From: Mycobacterium asiaticum DSM 44297
Lineage (GTDB): Bacteria; Actinomycetota; Actinomycetes; Mycobacteriales; Mycobacteriaceae
Length of the DNA: 64,000 bases
Assembly: GCF_000613245.1 (NCBI RefSeq)
Contig: NZ_HG964939.1
Location: 188,678 to 252,677 of the forward strand
Reading direction: 5' to 3'
How positions within the stretch are numbered: the stretch's first letter is position 1; the number at the start of each line of letters is the position of its first letter. Below the pieces are notes generated by a model. The model was given only the letters and a program-made list of their open reading frames with translations. It was not told the DNA's origin and made no database searches. Positions 34,843 through 43,903 of the stretch are shown piece by piece. The translations under genes were made by a program, and so were the position numbers.

Positions 34843-36828
34843 CTAACGGCGACGTCGGGACCGCAGGTAGTCACCCACCACGGCGGCGCCCAGCCCGTCC
34901 AGATCGGGGACCACGACGCGGCCCTCGACCCGGCGAGCGATCTTGTCCAGAAATCGCGCCAGGCCGGGGTCGCTGCCCAACCGGAAGATGGTGATCTGCG
35001 CACCTAGCCGCGCCATCTCGTCGAAACCCTTGACGGTGAAGGAGATGGTCCTGGGGTGCGGCGGGTAGTCGAAGAATACGGATGTACCGTCACCGTCGAA
35101 GTCCTCCAGATGTGCGGTCGGCTCGCCGTCGGTCACCACCAGCACGACCGGTTGCGCGTTGGGGTGCCGACGCAGGTGGCGCCCGGCCAGGGCGAGCGCA
35201 TGGTGCAGATTGGTTCCCTGCTCGTATACACCCTCGAGCCCGGTCAGCTCGGCCGCCGAGACGGTCCGCGCGTAGCGGCCAAAAGCGATGATCTGCAAGG
35301 CATCTGATCGGAACCGGGTGCACACCAGGTGATTGAGGGCCAGCGCCGTGCGCTTCATCGGCAACCACCGGTTTTCCATCACCATGGAAAACGACGTGTC
35401 GACGAGCAGCGCGACCGCGGCCTGGGTGCGGGTCTCGGTTTCGGAGACCTCGACGTCGTCGACGGTGATCTTCAAAGACGGCCGTGTCCCGTCGAGTGTG
35501 CGCGTCCCGGACTGGCGCAGTACGGCGTTGGTCAGCGTGCGGGAGATGTTCCACGGCTCGGTGTCACCGAACTGCCAGGGCCGGGTCGCACCGGTCAACT
35601 CACCGGCCGCACCGGCCCGCCGGTGGTCCCGCTCCCCGTGACGACCGGAAAGCTGTTGTGCCACATCACGCAACGCGGTTTCCCCGAGACGGCGCATGGC
35701 CTTCGGTGACAGCCGCCACTGACCGTCCGAACCGCGATCCAGGAAGCCCTGATTGACCAACGCCCGTTCAAGTTCGGCAAGCGTACGGGCGTCGACGGCC
35801 GCCTCGTCACCGAGTTGGCGGGCCAGCGCGTCGAGGTCGACATCATCCATGCTGGCGCCGGGGTATGCCTGGGACAACTGGTCGGCCAACTGCTCCAGCT
35901 CGCCGATGTCGGCCAGCGCTTGGGCTCCCTCGCCCATTCCCAGCGGGTTATCACCGGAGAAGCGCTGCTCGCCGGTCCAGTCTTCACCGGGACGGGCAGC
36001 CTGCAGATGAGCGTCGAGCCTGTTCAGCGCCTGCATCAACGATGGCGACCCAAAAGCCTGCTGCGCCAAGGCATCCAGCTCGTCGCGCTGTTCCTGGCTG
36101 AGGCTGTTGCGGAACCGCTGCGCGGCGGCCGCACGCTTGGCCAGCGAGTCCAGCAGCTCCTCGACGTTTTGCGGGTTCTCGGGGAAGAACTCGCCGTGCT
36201 TGTCCATGAAGTCCTGGAAATCTTGCTGGGTATCCTCGCCGCGAGAGTGCTTGTCCAACAGATTGTTCAGGTCATCCAGCATGTCGTTGACGCGCTGGCG
36301 GTCCTCATCGGTGGCACCTTCGAGCGCCTGCTTCATGCCGGCGAAGCGTTGATCCAGCATCTCGCGGCCGAGCAGATCCTTGATCTGCTCGTACTTCTGA
36401 CGGGCCTCGTTGCTGCGCCAGTCGTACTCGGACAGCTCCTGGACCGCCTTGGCGGGCGAGGACGGCAGCGCCTCCAGCTGCAGCTCGGAGAAGCGGGCAT
36501 CGTCATCCAGCGCTCGCGCCAATTCCTTGCGCTCGGCCAGCACGGCCTCGTCGAGCAGCTTCTTGATTTCCTGCAGGGTGCCGTCTAAATTATTGCGCCG
36601 CAGCAGGTCTCGCCGCTTCCGGTTGGCCTCGGCGGCCAGGCGGTCGGCACCGCGCATGTTGTCGGTGCCCCGTCGCAGCAGCTCGGACAGCGCCCGGCGC
36701 GGCGAGGTGCCGGCCATGACGTCCTGCCCGATCTGTTCGAGGGCCTCACGCAGATCCACCGGCGGAGCCAGCGGGTCGGGCCCGCCGGTATACGCCGAGT
36801 ATCGCGAAGAGTGCCCTTTATTGGCCAT
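34843..36828 (-). CDS. VWA-domain protein, partner of a MoxR-type ATPase
   Basis: The 661-residue protein (Rv0959) has a long helical N-terminal part rich in Glu, Gln and Arg (about 30-400), with coiled-coil-like segments. A C-terminal von Willebrand factor A domain follows, whose metal site is visible in LLVDTSFSM at about 474-482, then VVTDGEP. Its start overlaps the stop of the AAA+ gene by 11 bases. MoxR/VWA pairs act as ATP-driven chaperones that insert metals or remodel complexes. Magnesium chelatase is the common but doubtful label. The client is unknown. Confidence 0.9.
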   Translation of the reverse strand: MANKGHSSRYSAYTGGPDPLAPPVDLREALEQIGQDVMAGTSPRRALSELLRRGTDNMRGADRLAAEANRKRRDLLRRNNLDGTLQEIKKLLDEAVLAERKELARALDDDARFSELQLEALPSSPAKAVQELSEYDWRSNEARQKYEQIKDLLGREMLDQRFAGMKQALEGATDEDRQRVNDMLDDLNNLLDKHSRGEDTQQDFQDFMDKHGEFFPENPQNVEELLDSLAKRAAAAQRFRNSLSQEQRDELDALAQQAFGSPSLMQALNRLDAHLQAARPGEDWTGEQRFSGDNPLGMGEGAQALADIGELEQLADQLSQAYPGASMDDVDLDALARQLGDEAAVDARTLAELERALVNQGFLDRGSDGQWRLSPKAMRRLGETALRDVAQQLSGRHGERDHRRAGAAGELTGATRPWQFGDTEPWNISRTLTNAVLRQSGTRTLDGTRPSLKITVDDVEVSETETRTQAAVALLVDTSFSMVMENRWLPMKRTALALNHLVCTRFRSDALQIIAFGRYARTVSAAELTGLEGVYEQGTNLHHALALAGRHLRRHPNAQPVVLVVTDGEPTAHLEDFDGDGTSVFFDYPPHPRTISFTVKGFDEMARLGAQITIFRLGSDPGLARFLDKIARRVEGRVVVPDLDGLGAAVVGDYLRSRRRR

Positions 36829-38206
36829 AGACCGTTTGCCCTTCTCCGGATACCTTGTCCACGCGCTTGGCCAGGTACAACGCCTCCAGGGCCAATTCCA
36901 ATGCCGCGGCCCGTTCGCCTTCGGATTCGGCGCCCAGTTTTGCCGCGATCTTCTCCACCACGGGCAACCCGGGCACCGCGGCCAGTACGTCTTTGGCGGA
37001 CACCCGTTCGCCCGTCGTCACCGCGGAACCGCTCTCGACCGCGGACACCAGCGTGCCGACGTCGATGCCGCCCAGCACCCGCGAGGCGGTGTCGGCGGTG
37101 GCGCGGCGCAGCAGATGCTCCAGCACGGCCTGCTCGCGGCCCTCCTCGCCGGACTCGAATTCCAGCTTGCCGCGCAGCACGTCGATGATGGTGCCCAGGT
37201 CGACGACCCGGGCGACCGGGTCGGTCTCGCCCAGGATCGCGCCGCGGTGCCGGGCCGCCGCGGCGACCGTCTCGGCCGCGGCGATCGCGAACCGCGCCGA
37301 CACCCCGGAGCGCTGGTCGACCGAACTGGACTCGCGCAGGTAGCGGGCGAACCGCGCGATGATCTGCAGCAGGTAGTCGGGTACCTGGGCGCTCAGGTGC
37401 GCCTCTTGAGCGATGACGCCGATCTCGGCGCTCAGCTCGAGCGGGTAGTGGGTGCGGATCTCGGCGCCGAACCGGTCCTTGAGCGGCGTGATGATGCGGC
37501 CGCGGTTGGTGTAGTCCTCCGGGTTGGCGCTGGCCACGACCAGGACGTCGAGCGGCAACCGCAACGTGTAGCCGCGCACCTGGATGTCGCGCTCCTCCAT
37601 CACGTTGAGCATCGAGACCTGGATGCGCTCGGCCAGGTCGGGCAGTTCGTTGACGGCGACGATGCCCCGGTGGGCCCGCGGGATCAGCCCGTACGCGATG
37701 GTTTCCGGGTCGCCAAGGCTGCGCCCCTCGGCGACCTTGATGGGGTCGATGTCCCCGACCAGGTCGGCGACGCTGGTGTCGGGGGTGGCCAGCTTTTCGG
37801 TGTACCGCTCGCTGCGGTGCTTCCAGGTGATCGGCAGGTCATCTTGCAGCTGGGCGGCGCGGCGGATCCATTCCGGCGTGATCGGCGTATACGGGTGCTC
37901 GCCGAGCTCGGAGCCGTCGATGACCGGCGTCCACTCGTCGAGCAGACCGGTGAGGGCGCGCAACAGCCGCGTCTTGCCTTGACCACGTTCGCCCAGCAAC
38001 ACGAAGTCGTGGCCGGCGATCAGGGCACGCTCGAGCTGCGGGATGACGGTGTCATCAAAACCTAGAATCCCGGGCCACACCTCGTCGCCCTCGGCCAGCG
38101 CGGTCAGAAGGTTCTCACGGATTTCCTGCTTGACCCCCCGCTCACGGTGACCGGAGGCACGCAGCTCGCCGACGGTACGGGGCAGATTGCTCGGTGAAGT
38201 CACCAC
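36818..38206 (-). CDS. MoxR/ChlI-type AAA+ ATPase
   Basis: The 462-residue protein (Rv0958) is an AAA+ ATPase with Walker A GERGQGKT (about 72-79), a Walker B region GIVAVNELPDLAE and sensor sequence VVASANPEDYTNRGRI. It is often called a magnesium chelatase subunit I, but mycobacteria make no bacteriochlorophyll. With the VWA protein it should form a chaperone-like complex. Two adjacent GTG codons (38206, 38203) could start it; GGAG lies just before them. The start lies 140 bases downstream of the purH end. Confidence 0.9.
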   Translation of the reverse strand: MVTSPSNLPRTVGELRASGHRERGVKQEIRENLLTALAEGDEVWPGILGFDDTVIPQLERALIAGHDFVLLGERGQGKTRLLRALTGLLDEWTPVIDGSELGEHPYTPITPEWIRRAAQLQDDLPITWKHRSERYTEKLATPDTSVADLVGDIDPIKVAEGRSLGDPETIAYGLIPRAHRGIVAVNELPDLAERIQVSMLNVMEERDIQVRGYTLRLPLDVLVVASANPEDYTNRGRIITPLKDRFGAEIRTHYPLELSAEIGVIAQEAHLSAQVPDYLLQIIARFARYLRESSSVDQRSGVSARFAIAAAETVAAAARHRGAILGETDPVARVVDLGTIIDVLRGKLEFESGEEGREQAVLEHLLRRATADTASRVLGGIDVGTLVSAVESGSAVTTGERVSAKDVLAAVPGLPVVEKIAAKLGAESEGERAAALELALEALYLAKRVDKVSGEGQTVYGQ

Positions 38207-38239
38207 TCCACGCTACGACGCCGTCTTTCGTTGCGCCGA

Positions 38240-38295
38240 CGAGAGTGACTTTCCCGACGCTCCTCGCGGCGTGTCGGTCGTGGATTTCACTCTCG
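38240..38295. repeat. Intergenic inverted repeat between purH and the AAA+ gene
   Basis: CGAGAGTGA at 38240-38248 pairs perfectly with TCACTCTCG at 38287-38295 across a 38-base loop that contains an inner CCGAC/GTCGG stem. The 140-base gap 38207-38346 otherwise has no gene. It may act as a terminator or RNA stabiliser after purH. Its outer arm resembles that of the inverted repeat at 12646-12703. Confidence 0.55.
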
Positions 38296-38346
38296 GCTGA
38301 GCCGTCAGGGCCGGGCGGTGCCGGTCACGGGCCGGGCGGGTGCCGG

Positions 38347-39912
38347 TCAGTGGGCGAAGTGGCGTGCCCCGGTGAGGTACAACGTTATCCCCGCCTTGGT
38401 GGCCGCGGCCGTCACCTCGTCGTCGCGTACCGAACCGCCGGGGTGCACGATCGCCTTGACCCCGGCTGCGGTCAGGGTCTCCAGCCCGTCCGGGAACGGG
38501 AAGAACGCGTCGGAGGCGCCTACCGCGCCGCGCACGCGCTCGCCACCTCTCTCGACGGCGAGCCGGGCCGCGTCGACCCGGTTGACCTGCCCCATGCCGA
38601 CGCCGATGGTGGCGCCGCCGGAGACGATGACGATCGCATTGGACTTGACCGCGCGGCATGCGCGCCAGGCGAAGACAAGATCGGTCAGGGTGGCCGGGTC
38701 GGCGGGATCACCGGTGGCCAGGGTCCAGTTGTTCGGGTTATCGCCCTGCGCGTCGAGCTGGTCGCGCTGCTGGATGAGCAGTCCGCCGCTGATCGGCCGC
38801 AACTCGTGCCCGCCCACGAGAGGTTCGGAGGCCACCAGCACCCGGATGTTCTTCTTGCGGGTCAGTAGCTCGACGGCGCCGGGCTCGTACGCCGGCGCGA
38901 CGATCACCTCGGTGAAAATCGTGCTGACGTACTCGGCCATTTCGACGCTGACTTCGGTGTTGGCAGCGATCACGCCGCCGAAGGCGCTGAGCGGGTCGCA
39001 TTCGTGGGCTTTGCGGTGTGCGTCGGCTACCGAGACGTCGGAGATCGCGATGCCACACGGGTTGGCGTGCTTGATGATCGCGACGCAGGTCTGCTCGTGG
39101 TCGAAGGCGGCGCGCCAGGCCGCGTCCGCATCGGTGAAGTTGTTGTAGGACATCTCTTTTCCGTGCAGCTGCTCGGCCTGCGCCAGACCCGGCCAGGCGG
39201 CGGGATCGGCGTAGAGCGCGGCCTGCTGGTGCGGGTTCTCGCCGTAGCGCAGGGTCGCCTGGCGGCGCCAGTTGCGGGCGAAGAAATGCGGAAACTGCTG
39301 CGGCGGGTCGTCGGGCGCCAGGGTCTCCTGCATCCAGGCGGCGACGGCGATGTCGTATTCGGCGGTGTGCGCAAAGGCCAGCGACGCCAGCTTTTTGCGC
39401 TCGGCGAGGGTAAATCCGCCGGTACGCACCGCGGCCAGCACCCCGTCATAGCCGCGCGGGTCGACCACCACGGCGACGCTCGGGTGATTCTTGGCGGCAG
39501 CGCGCACCATGGAGGGCCCGCCGATGTCGATCTGCTCGACGCACTCGTCGACGCCGGCGCCGGATTCGACGGTTTGGCTGAACGGGTAGAGGTTGACGAC
39601 GACGAGTTCGAAGGCCTTGACGCCGAGCTCTTCCAGGGCTGCCTCATGCGCGGGCTTGCGAAGGTCGGCCAACAGCCCGGCGTGCACCTTGGGGTGCAGG
39701 GTCTTGACGCGGCCGTCGAGCACCTCGGGAAAGCCGGTCAGCTCCTCGACCCGGGTCACCGGAATCGCTTTGTCGGCAATGGTCTTCGCCGTCGAGCCGG
39801 TCGAGACGATCTCGACACCGGCCGCTGCGAGCCCCTGCGCCAGCTCGACCAGCCCAGTCTTGTCGTACACGCTGATCAATGCGCGGCGGATCGGCTTCTT
39901 ATCGATGCTCAT
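38347..39912 (-). CDS. purH: Bifunctional AICAR formyltransferase/IMP cyclohydrolase
   Basis: The 521-residue protein carries out the last two steps of purine synthesis, AICAR to FAICAR to IMP. The N-terminal cyclohydrolase (MGS-like) domain starts RRALISVYDKTGLVELAQGL. The C-terminal transformylase domain includes QTCVAIIKHANPCGIA (Lys-His catalytic pair) and ends YLTGARHFAH. Length is as expected (Rv0957). The start overlaps the purN stop by four bases. Confidence 0.97.
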   Translation of the reverse strand: MSIDKKPIRRALISVYDKTGLVELAQGLAAAGVEIVSTGSTAKTIADKAIPVTRVEELTGFPEVLDGRVKTLHPKVHAGLLADLRKPAHEAALEELGVKAFELVVVNLYPFSQTVESGAGVDECVEQIDIGGPSMVRAAAKNHPSVAVVVDPRGYDGVLAAVRTGGFTLAERKKLASLAFAHTAEYDIAVAAWMQETLAPDDPPQQFPHFFARNWRRQATLRYGENPHQQAALYADPAAWPGLAQAEQLHGKEMSYNNFTDADAAWRAAFDHEQTCVAIIKHANPCGIAISDVSVADAHRKAHECDPLSAFGGVIAANTEVSVEMAEYVSTIFTEVIVAPAYEPGAVELLTRKKNIRVLVASEPLVGGHELRPISGGLLIQQRDQLDAQGDNPNNWTLATGDPADPATLTDLVFAWRACRAVKSNAIVIVSGGATIGVGMGQVNRVDAARLAVERGGERVRGAVGASDAFFPFPDGLETLTAAGVKAIVHPGGSVRDDEVTAAATKAGITLYLTGARHFAH

Positions 39913-40550
39913 GCTGTGTCCATCCCCACGGTCGCCTTTCGCTCGATCACCGTCACTCCGCCGGTTGCGATGGCGGCCACCACTTTCACCAGCAGTTGCC
40001 GTTCCACAACCTTGATGCGTTCATGCAAAGAGTCTTCGTCGTCGCCGTCGAGCACTTCGACGGGTTGCTGGGCCAGTATCGGACCGGTGTCGACACCGGC
40101 ATCCACCAGGTGCACCGTACAGCCGGTGACTTTCACCCCGTACGCCAGCGCGTCGCGCACGCCGTGCGCACCGGGGAAGGCCGGCAACAGCGCCGGATGC
40201 GTGTTGACGGTGCGTCCGATGAAGCGTGAAAGAAATTGCGGGCCAAGGATTCTCATGAATCCCGCGGACACCACCAGATCGGGCTTGTGTGCGGCGGTGG
40301 CGGCGGTGATGGCGGCGTCCCAGGCGTCCCGGGTGGGATGGTCGCCGACGCTGACTTTGTAGGCCGGGATGCCTGCCCGCGCGGCGATCTCGGTGGCGCG
40401 GCAGTCGCGATCCACGCCGACGGCCACCACCCGCGCCGGGTAGTCGCCGACGGCCGCCGCAAGCAGGGAGTTCAGCAGTGAACCGGTCCCGGACGCCAGG
40501 ACCACCAGTCGCGCCGGTGCACTTGGGGGTACCCGGAGCGGTTCCTGCAC
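39909..40550 (-). CDS. purN: Phosphoribosylglycinamide formyltransferase
   Basis: The 213-residue protein is folate-dependent GAR transformylase, the third step of purine synthesis. It has LVVLASGTGSLLNSLL at the phosphate-binding loop, the catalytic His in NTHPALLPAFPGAHGVRDAL, and Asp in GCTVHLVDAGVDTGPI. It precedes purH with a four-base overlap, forming a purine pair, and matches Rv0956. Confidence 0.96.
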   Translation of the reverse strand: MQEPLRVPPSAPARLVVLASGTGSLLNSLLAAAVGDYPARVVAVGVDRDCRATEIAARAGIPAYKVSVGDHPTRDAWDAAITAATAAHKPDLVVSAGFMRILGPQFLSRFIGRTVNTHPALLPAFPGAHGVRDALAYGVKVTGCTVHLVDAGVDTGPILAQQPVEVLDGDDEDSLHERIKVVERQLLVKVVAAIATGGVTVIERKATVGMDTA

Positions 40551-40607
40551 ACGCGGAAGCCTAATGGTGCAGCGGCGCCGGCCGCGCGTCAGACCCGGCC
40601 GGAGAAG

Positions 40608-41927
40608 TCACTCCTGCCGCTCATCGCTCGAAGCCTCCTCGGGCTCCGGTTCGACACCCGGCGTCTCTTCTTCCGGGTCGTCCGAGGATTCGTCGGGCTG
40701 GATGTCGTCGTCGAAAACCCCCAGGACGGGTTCTTCGGCATTCACGGGTACGGGCTTCGGTCGACGTCGCCGGGGTCGACGCCGAATCCCGCCGGCCATC
40801 ACCACCGTGACCGCACCGACAACCGTGAACCAGAACAGCACACCCAGGAACAGCGCGCCCTTATCGACGCCGACGTCTCCGAAGTTTCCCAGTCTGCCGC
40901 CACCGCCATAGCCCAGCAGCGTCATCGCCGACGCACCCACGACTCCGGCCACGAGCAGCTTGGCCACCGCCGCGAACAATGGCAGCGCACGCCGGGCGCA
41001 TTGTTGCCCGACCGCGACACCGGAAGCCGCGCCGATGATCAGCAGGGCCACCCACACCGGACCCAGCGGCGGCGTCGGCGCGGCGGCCAGGATCGGCAAC
41101 GCCGGCACATCACCGCCGAACACCGTGAACGAGCTGAACGTCGCGAAGCCGATGTGCGCGCTCGAGCCGACTGCCACCGCCGACGCACCGACGATGACGT
41201 TGGGCGTGTACAGCACCGACAGCACGGTCAGGTTGAATTGCCCCCAGATGGACTCGGTGATGCCGTACAGGTCCTGCATCGTCGCCCAGTGCACAACCAG
41301 CGACCCGGCCGTCACCAAACCCGACAGACCCACCAATGCCAACACCCCGGCGGTGGCCGCGCGTAGCGAGTCGCCCAGCCAGTTGGGCAGCGGGGAGGCG
41401 GCCAGCGCGCGTCGGCCCACCCGCGACCACACCCCGATCGCGGCGCCGATCGCATGCACCACCAGCACGCTCGTGAAAGCCCGCAGGGCGCTGGGCGTCT
41501 GCAGTTCGGTCAGCACCGACGACGCGTCGTGAATCACCGCCAGTGCGATCGCCGTCATCAACAACGGCCCGCCCAGCGACGACGCGATGACCCAGCGCAC
41601 CACCAGCCACGACGAGTACGGGGACGTTGCCCGCGACGTGGCGCGCGCGGTGGCCCACACCATCAGCAGGACCGGGAGCAGCGGCATGACGCCGAGCTCG
41701 CGGCCGCCAATCGATACGGGCACCTGGTGGACACCGAGCCACATGCTCGCAATGGCGCCCAAGGCGCCGGTCATGTCGCTGTTGGCGATCAACAGCTCCA
41801 GCAGCGTTACAGCTGCAATGACGACCAGCGCCACCACCGCGGGCGCGAACGCCACCCGGACGAGGTCACGCGCCTGCCGAGCGCCCGCGGACTGGTTGTC
41901 CTCGCTTCTTGCCGACACCCTGTTCAC
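40608..41927 (-). CDS. perM: Integral membrane protein PerM
   Basis: The 439-residue protein has about eight to ten membrane helices through residue 375 and an acidic, disordered C-terminal tail of about 60 residues (rich in Glu, Asp and Pro). It corresponds to Rv0955, PerM, which in M. tuberculosis supports cell division and FtsB stability under low magnesium or acid and is needed in chronic infection. It follows the Rv0954-like gene and precedes purN in the same direction. No enzyme motif is visible. Confidence 0.88.
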   Translation of the reverse strand: MNRVSARSEDNQSAGARQARDLVRVAFAPAVVALVVIAAVTLLELLIANSDMTGALGAIASMWLGVHQVPVSIGGRELGVMPLLPVLLMVWATARATSRATSPYSSWLVVRWVIASSLGGPLLMTAIALAVIHDASSVLTELQTPSALRAFTSVLVVHAIGAAIGVWSRVGRRALAASPLPNWLGDSLRAATAGVLALVGLSGLVTAGSLVVHWATMQDLYGITESIWGQFNLTVLSVLYTPNVIVGASAVAVGSSAHIGFATFSSFTVFGGDVPALPILAAAPTPPLGPVWVALLIIGAASGVAVGQQCARRALPLFAAVAKLLVAGVVGASAMTLLGYGGGGRLGNFGDVGVDKGALFLGVLFWFTVVGAVTVVMAGGIRRRPRRRRPKPVPVNAEEPVLGVFDDDIQPDESSDDPEEETPGVEPEPEEASSDERQE

Positions 41928-41966
41928 TCTTCGCGCAGGAGCCTGACCAGGCGCGAGAGCGCCCGT

Positions 41967-42863
41967 TTAGACCGGCGCCGAACCAGGCGACGACTGCTGG
42001 CCCTGTCCGTAGGACTGTTGTCCTTCCGCGGGCTGTGAGTAATTGACCGGAGCCTGGCCCGCCTGGGATCCAGAACCGGCGCTGACCGGCGGCGGCGGGC
42101 TGAAGCTCGGAAACCCGGTGGGCGGGGTGTGTGTCGGTCCCTGCTGCTGTTGCGGAGGGGGCGACTGCGCCGGCTGCTGGGCCGCGAACCCGCCGGACTG
42201 CGGGTTGGGGCTCGACGGGTAGCCGCCGCCGTACTGCTGGCCGTAGCCGGCGGGGTTCTGCGCGGGCTGCTGTGCACCCGGCTGACCGTAGTAGCCGCCC
42301 GGTTGTCCCCCGTACTGGCCGTACTGTCCGTACTGTCCGTAACCACCGAACGGGTCGTACTTGGGCCGCGGCGTCGGGGCGGTGATCACGCCCGCGTCCA
42401 GCAGCAGCGCGGCGACCGCTGCGACTGCCTCGAAAACGATCAGCACCAGCACGATCCACAGCGCCCAACCGGTCGAGTACGTGTTCGGCTTGTTGAACGT
42501 CGCGGAGATGACGAGCAACACGGCCAGCACCGAGAGCACCGCGACGATCGTCACGTAACTCTTGGCTTTGGGCAGCAGACTCACCCCGGCAAGCAGTGCT
42601 GCCAGGACGGCCACCAGCACCGCCAATCCGAATTCACCGGACAACTCACCGCTGGCGCCGCCGAGATCGTTGCCGTTGTTGAAGATCGGACCGAAACTGA
42701 AGAAGTAGGCGAGCAGACCCAGCGTCGCCACCGCGATCGTCAGGTACGCCCCCAGCTTGCTCTCACCCGGTTCGGCCTGCGCTGGCGCGGGAGTGTTCGC
42801 GGCGCCGTAGGACCCTGGCGGCTGCGATTGTTGATATCCGGGAGTACCGGGTGAGTAGGTCAT
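41967..42863 (-). CDS. Four-helix membrane protein, 34 kDa antigen family
   Basis: The 298-residue protein (Rv0954-like) has a short Pro/Gln-rich start, four membrane helices (about 36-190) and a low-complexity Tyr/Gly/Gln/Pro-rich C-terminal tail with GYGQYGQYGQYGG-type repeats. Homologues are described as 34 kDa antigens of M. avium and relatives, and Rv0954 has been linked to the divisome. ATG 42863 was chosen because GGAGGAGTC directly precedes it. It is divergent from the LLM oxidoreductase. Confidence 0.87.
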   Translation of the reverse strand: MTYSPGTPGYQQSQPPGSYGAANTPAPAQAEPGESKLGAYLTIAVATLGLLAYFFSFGPIFNNGNDLGGASGELSGEFGLAVLVAVLAALLAGVSLLPKAKSYVTIVAVLSVLAVLLVISATFNKPNTYSTGWALWIVLVLIVFEAVAAVAALLLDAGVITAPTPRPKYDPFGGYGQYGQYGQYGGQPGGYYGQPGAQQPAQNPAGYGQQYGGGYPSSPNPQSGGFAAQQPAQSPPPQQQQGPTHTPPTGFPSFSPPPPVSAGSGSQAGQAPVNYSQPAEGQQSYGQGQQSSPGSAPV

Positions 42864-43031
42864 GACTCCTCCTGTTGCTTCCGGTGGCCGCATTGCGTGG
42901 GGCGGCGCCAATCGTGCGACGCCATTCGACCAACCACGCTAGCGCACCTTCCGGAACAAAGGCCCGCCACCGCTCGGGGCCACGCTGAGCCGCTCGGGTG
43001 GCGTCACAGCGGGGCCGCTCGCGCGCAAAAG

Positions 43032-43045
43032 TAGAACACGTTCTA
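43032..43045. promoter_or_regulatory. KstR operator
   Basis: TAGAACACGTTCTA is a perfect palindrome and fits the KstR consensus TnnAACnnGTTnnA exactly, matching its preferred AGAAC/GTTCT form. It ends nine bases before the ATG of the LLM oxidoreductase and overlaps its leader, ideal for repression. KstR is the TetR-family repressor of cholesterol catabolism, released by a cholestenoyl-CoA type ligand. Confidence 0.88.
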
Positions 43046-43054
43046 AATTGAGGC

Positions 43055-43903
43055 ATGGACTACGGACTCGTGCTGTTCACCAGCGACCGCGGCATCTCTC
43101 CGGCGGCGGCCGCCAAGCTTGCCGACGACCACGGTTTCCAGACGTTTTACGTCCCCGAACACACGCACATCCCGATCAAGCGCGAAGCGGCGCACCCGAC
43201 CACGGGCGACGCCTCACTGCCTGACGACCGTTATATGCGCACCCTCGATCCCTGGGTCAGTCTGGGCGCCGCCTGCGCGGTGACTACCCGCGTCCGGCTG
43301 TCCACCGCGGTGGCGCTGCCCGTCGAGCACGACCCGATCACCCTGGCGAAAAGTATTGCGACCCTGGACCACCTTTCCGGCGGGCGGGTCAGCCTCGGCG
43401 TCGGCTTCGGCTGGAACACCGACGAACTCGCCGACCACAACGTGCCGGCCGGCCGCCGTCGCACCATGTTGCGCGAGTACCTCGAAGCGATGCGGGCGCT
43501 ATGGACCCAGGAGGAAGCGGAATACGACGGCGAGTTCGTCAAGTTCGGGCCCAGCTGGGCCTGGCCCAAACCGGTGCAATCTCACATTCCTGTGCTGGTC
43601 GGCGCGGCGGGCACCGAGAAGAACTTCAAGTGGATCGCGCGCAGCGCCGACGGCTGGATCACCACTCCCCGCGACTTCGACATCGACGAGCCCGTCAAGC
43701 TGTTGCAGGACACCTGGGCCGCGGCGGGACGTGACGGCGCGCCGCAGATCGTGGCCCTGGACTTCAAGCCGGACGCCGACAAGCTGGCGCGCTGGGCGGA
43801 GCTCGGCGTGACCGAAGTGCTGTTCGGCATGCCCGACAGCGACGAAGACAAAGTCGCGTCCTACGTGGAGCGGCTGGCCGGCAAGCTGGCCACCTTCGTC
43901 TAG
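43055..43903 (+). CDS. F420-dependent LLM-class oxidoreductase
   Basis: The 282-residue protein (Rv0953c) is a luciferase-like TIM-barrel oxidoreductase of the F420-dependent type. Typical segments are FQTFYVPEHTHIP, SLGVGFGWNTDELADH and PVLVGAAGTEKNFKWIA. A GAGG ribosome-binding site precedes ATG 43055. A KstR box lies immediately upstream, so it is probably induced during cholesterol or related lipid breakdown. Its stop codon overlaps by two bases the stop of the convergent thiolase-like gene. The substrate is unknown. Confidence 0.9.
   Translation: MDYGLVLFTSDRGISPAAAAKLADDHGFQTFYVPEHTHIPIKREAAHPTTGDASLPDDRYMRTLDPWVSLGAACAVTTRVRLSTAVALPVEHDPITLAKSIATLDHLSGGRVSLGVGFGWNTDELADHNVPAGRRRTMLREYLEAMRALWTQEEAEYDGEFVKFGPSWAWPKPVQSHIPVLVGAAGTEKNFKWIARSADGWITTPRDFDIDEPVKLLQDTWAAAGRDGAPQIVALDFKPDADKLARWAELGVTEVLFGMPDSDEDKVASYVERLAGKLATFV

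Noticed and set aside
36410..38065. 551-codon plus-strand frame opposite the VWA and MoxR genes
   Set aside because: It is antisense to two well-supported genes, has a Gln/Gly/Arg/Asp-heavy composition typical of shadows in high-GC DNA, and has no motif.
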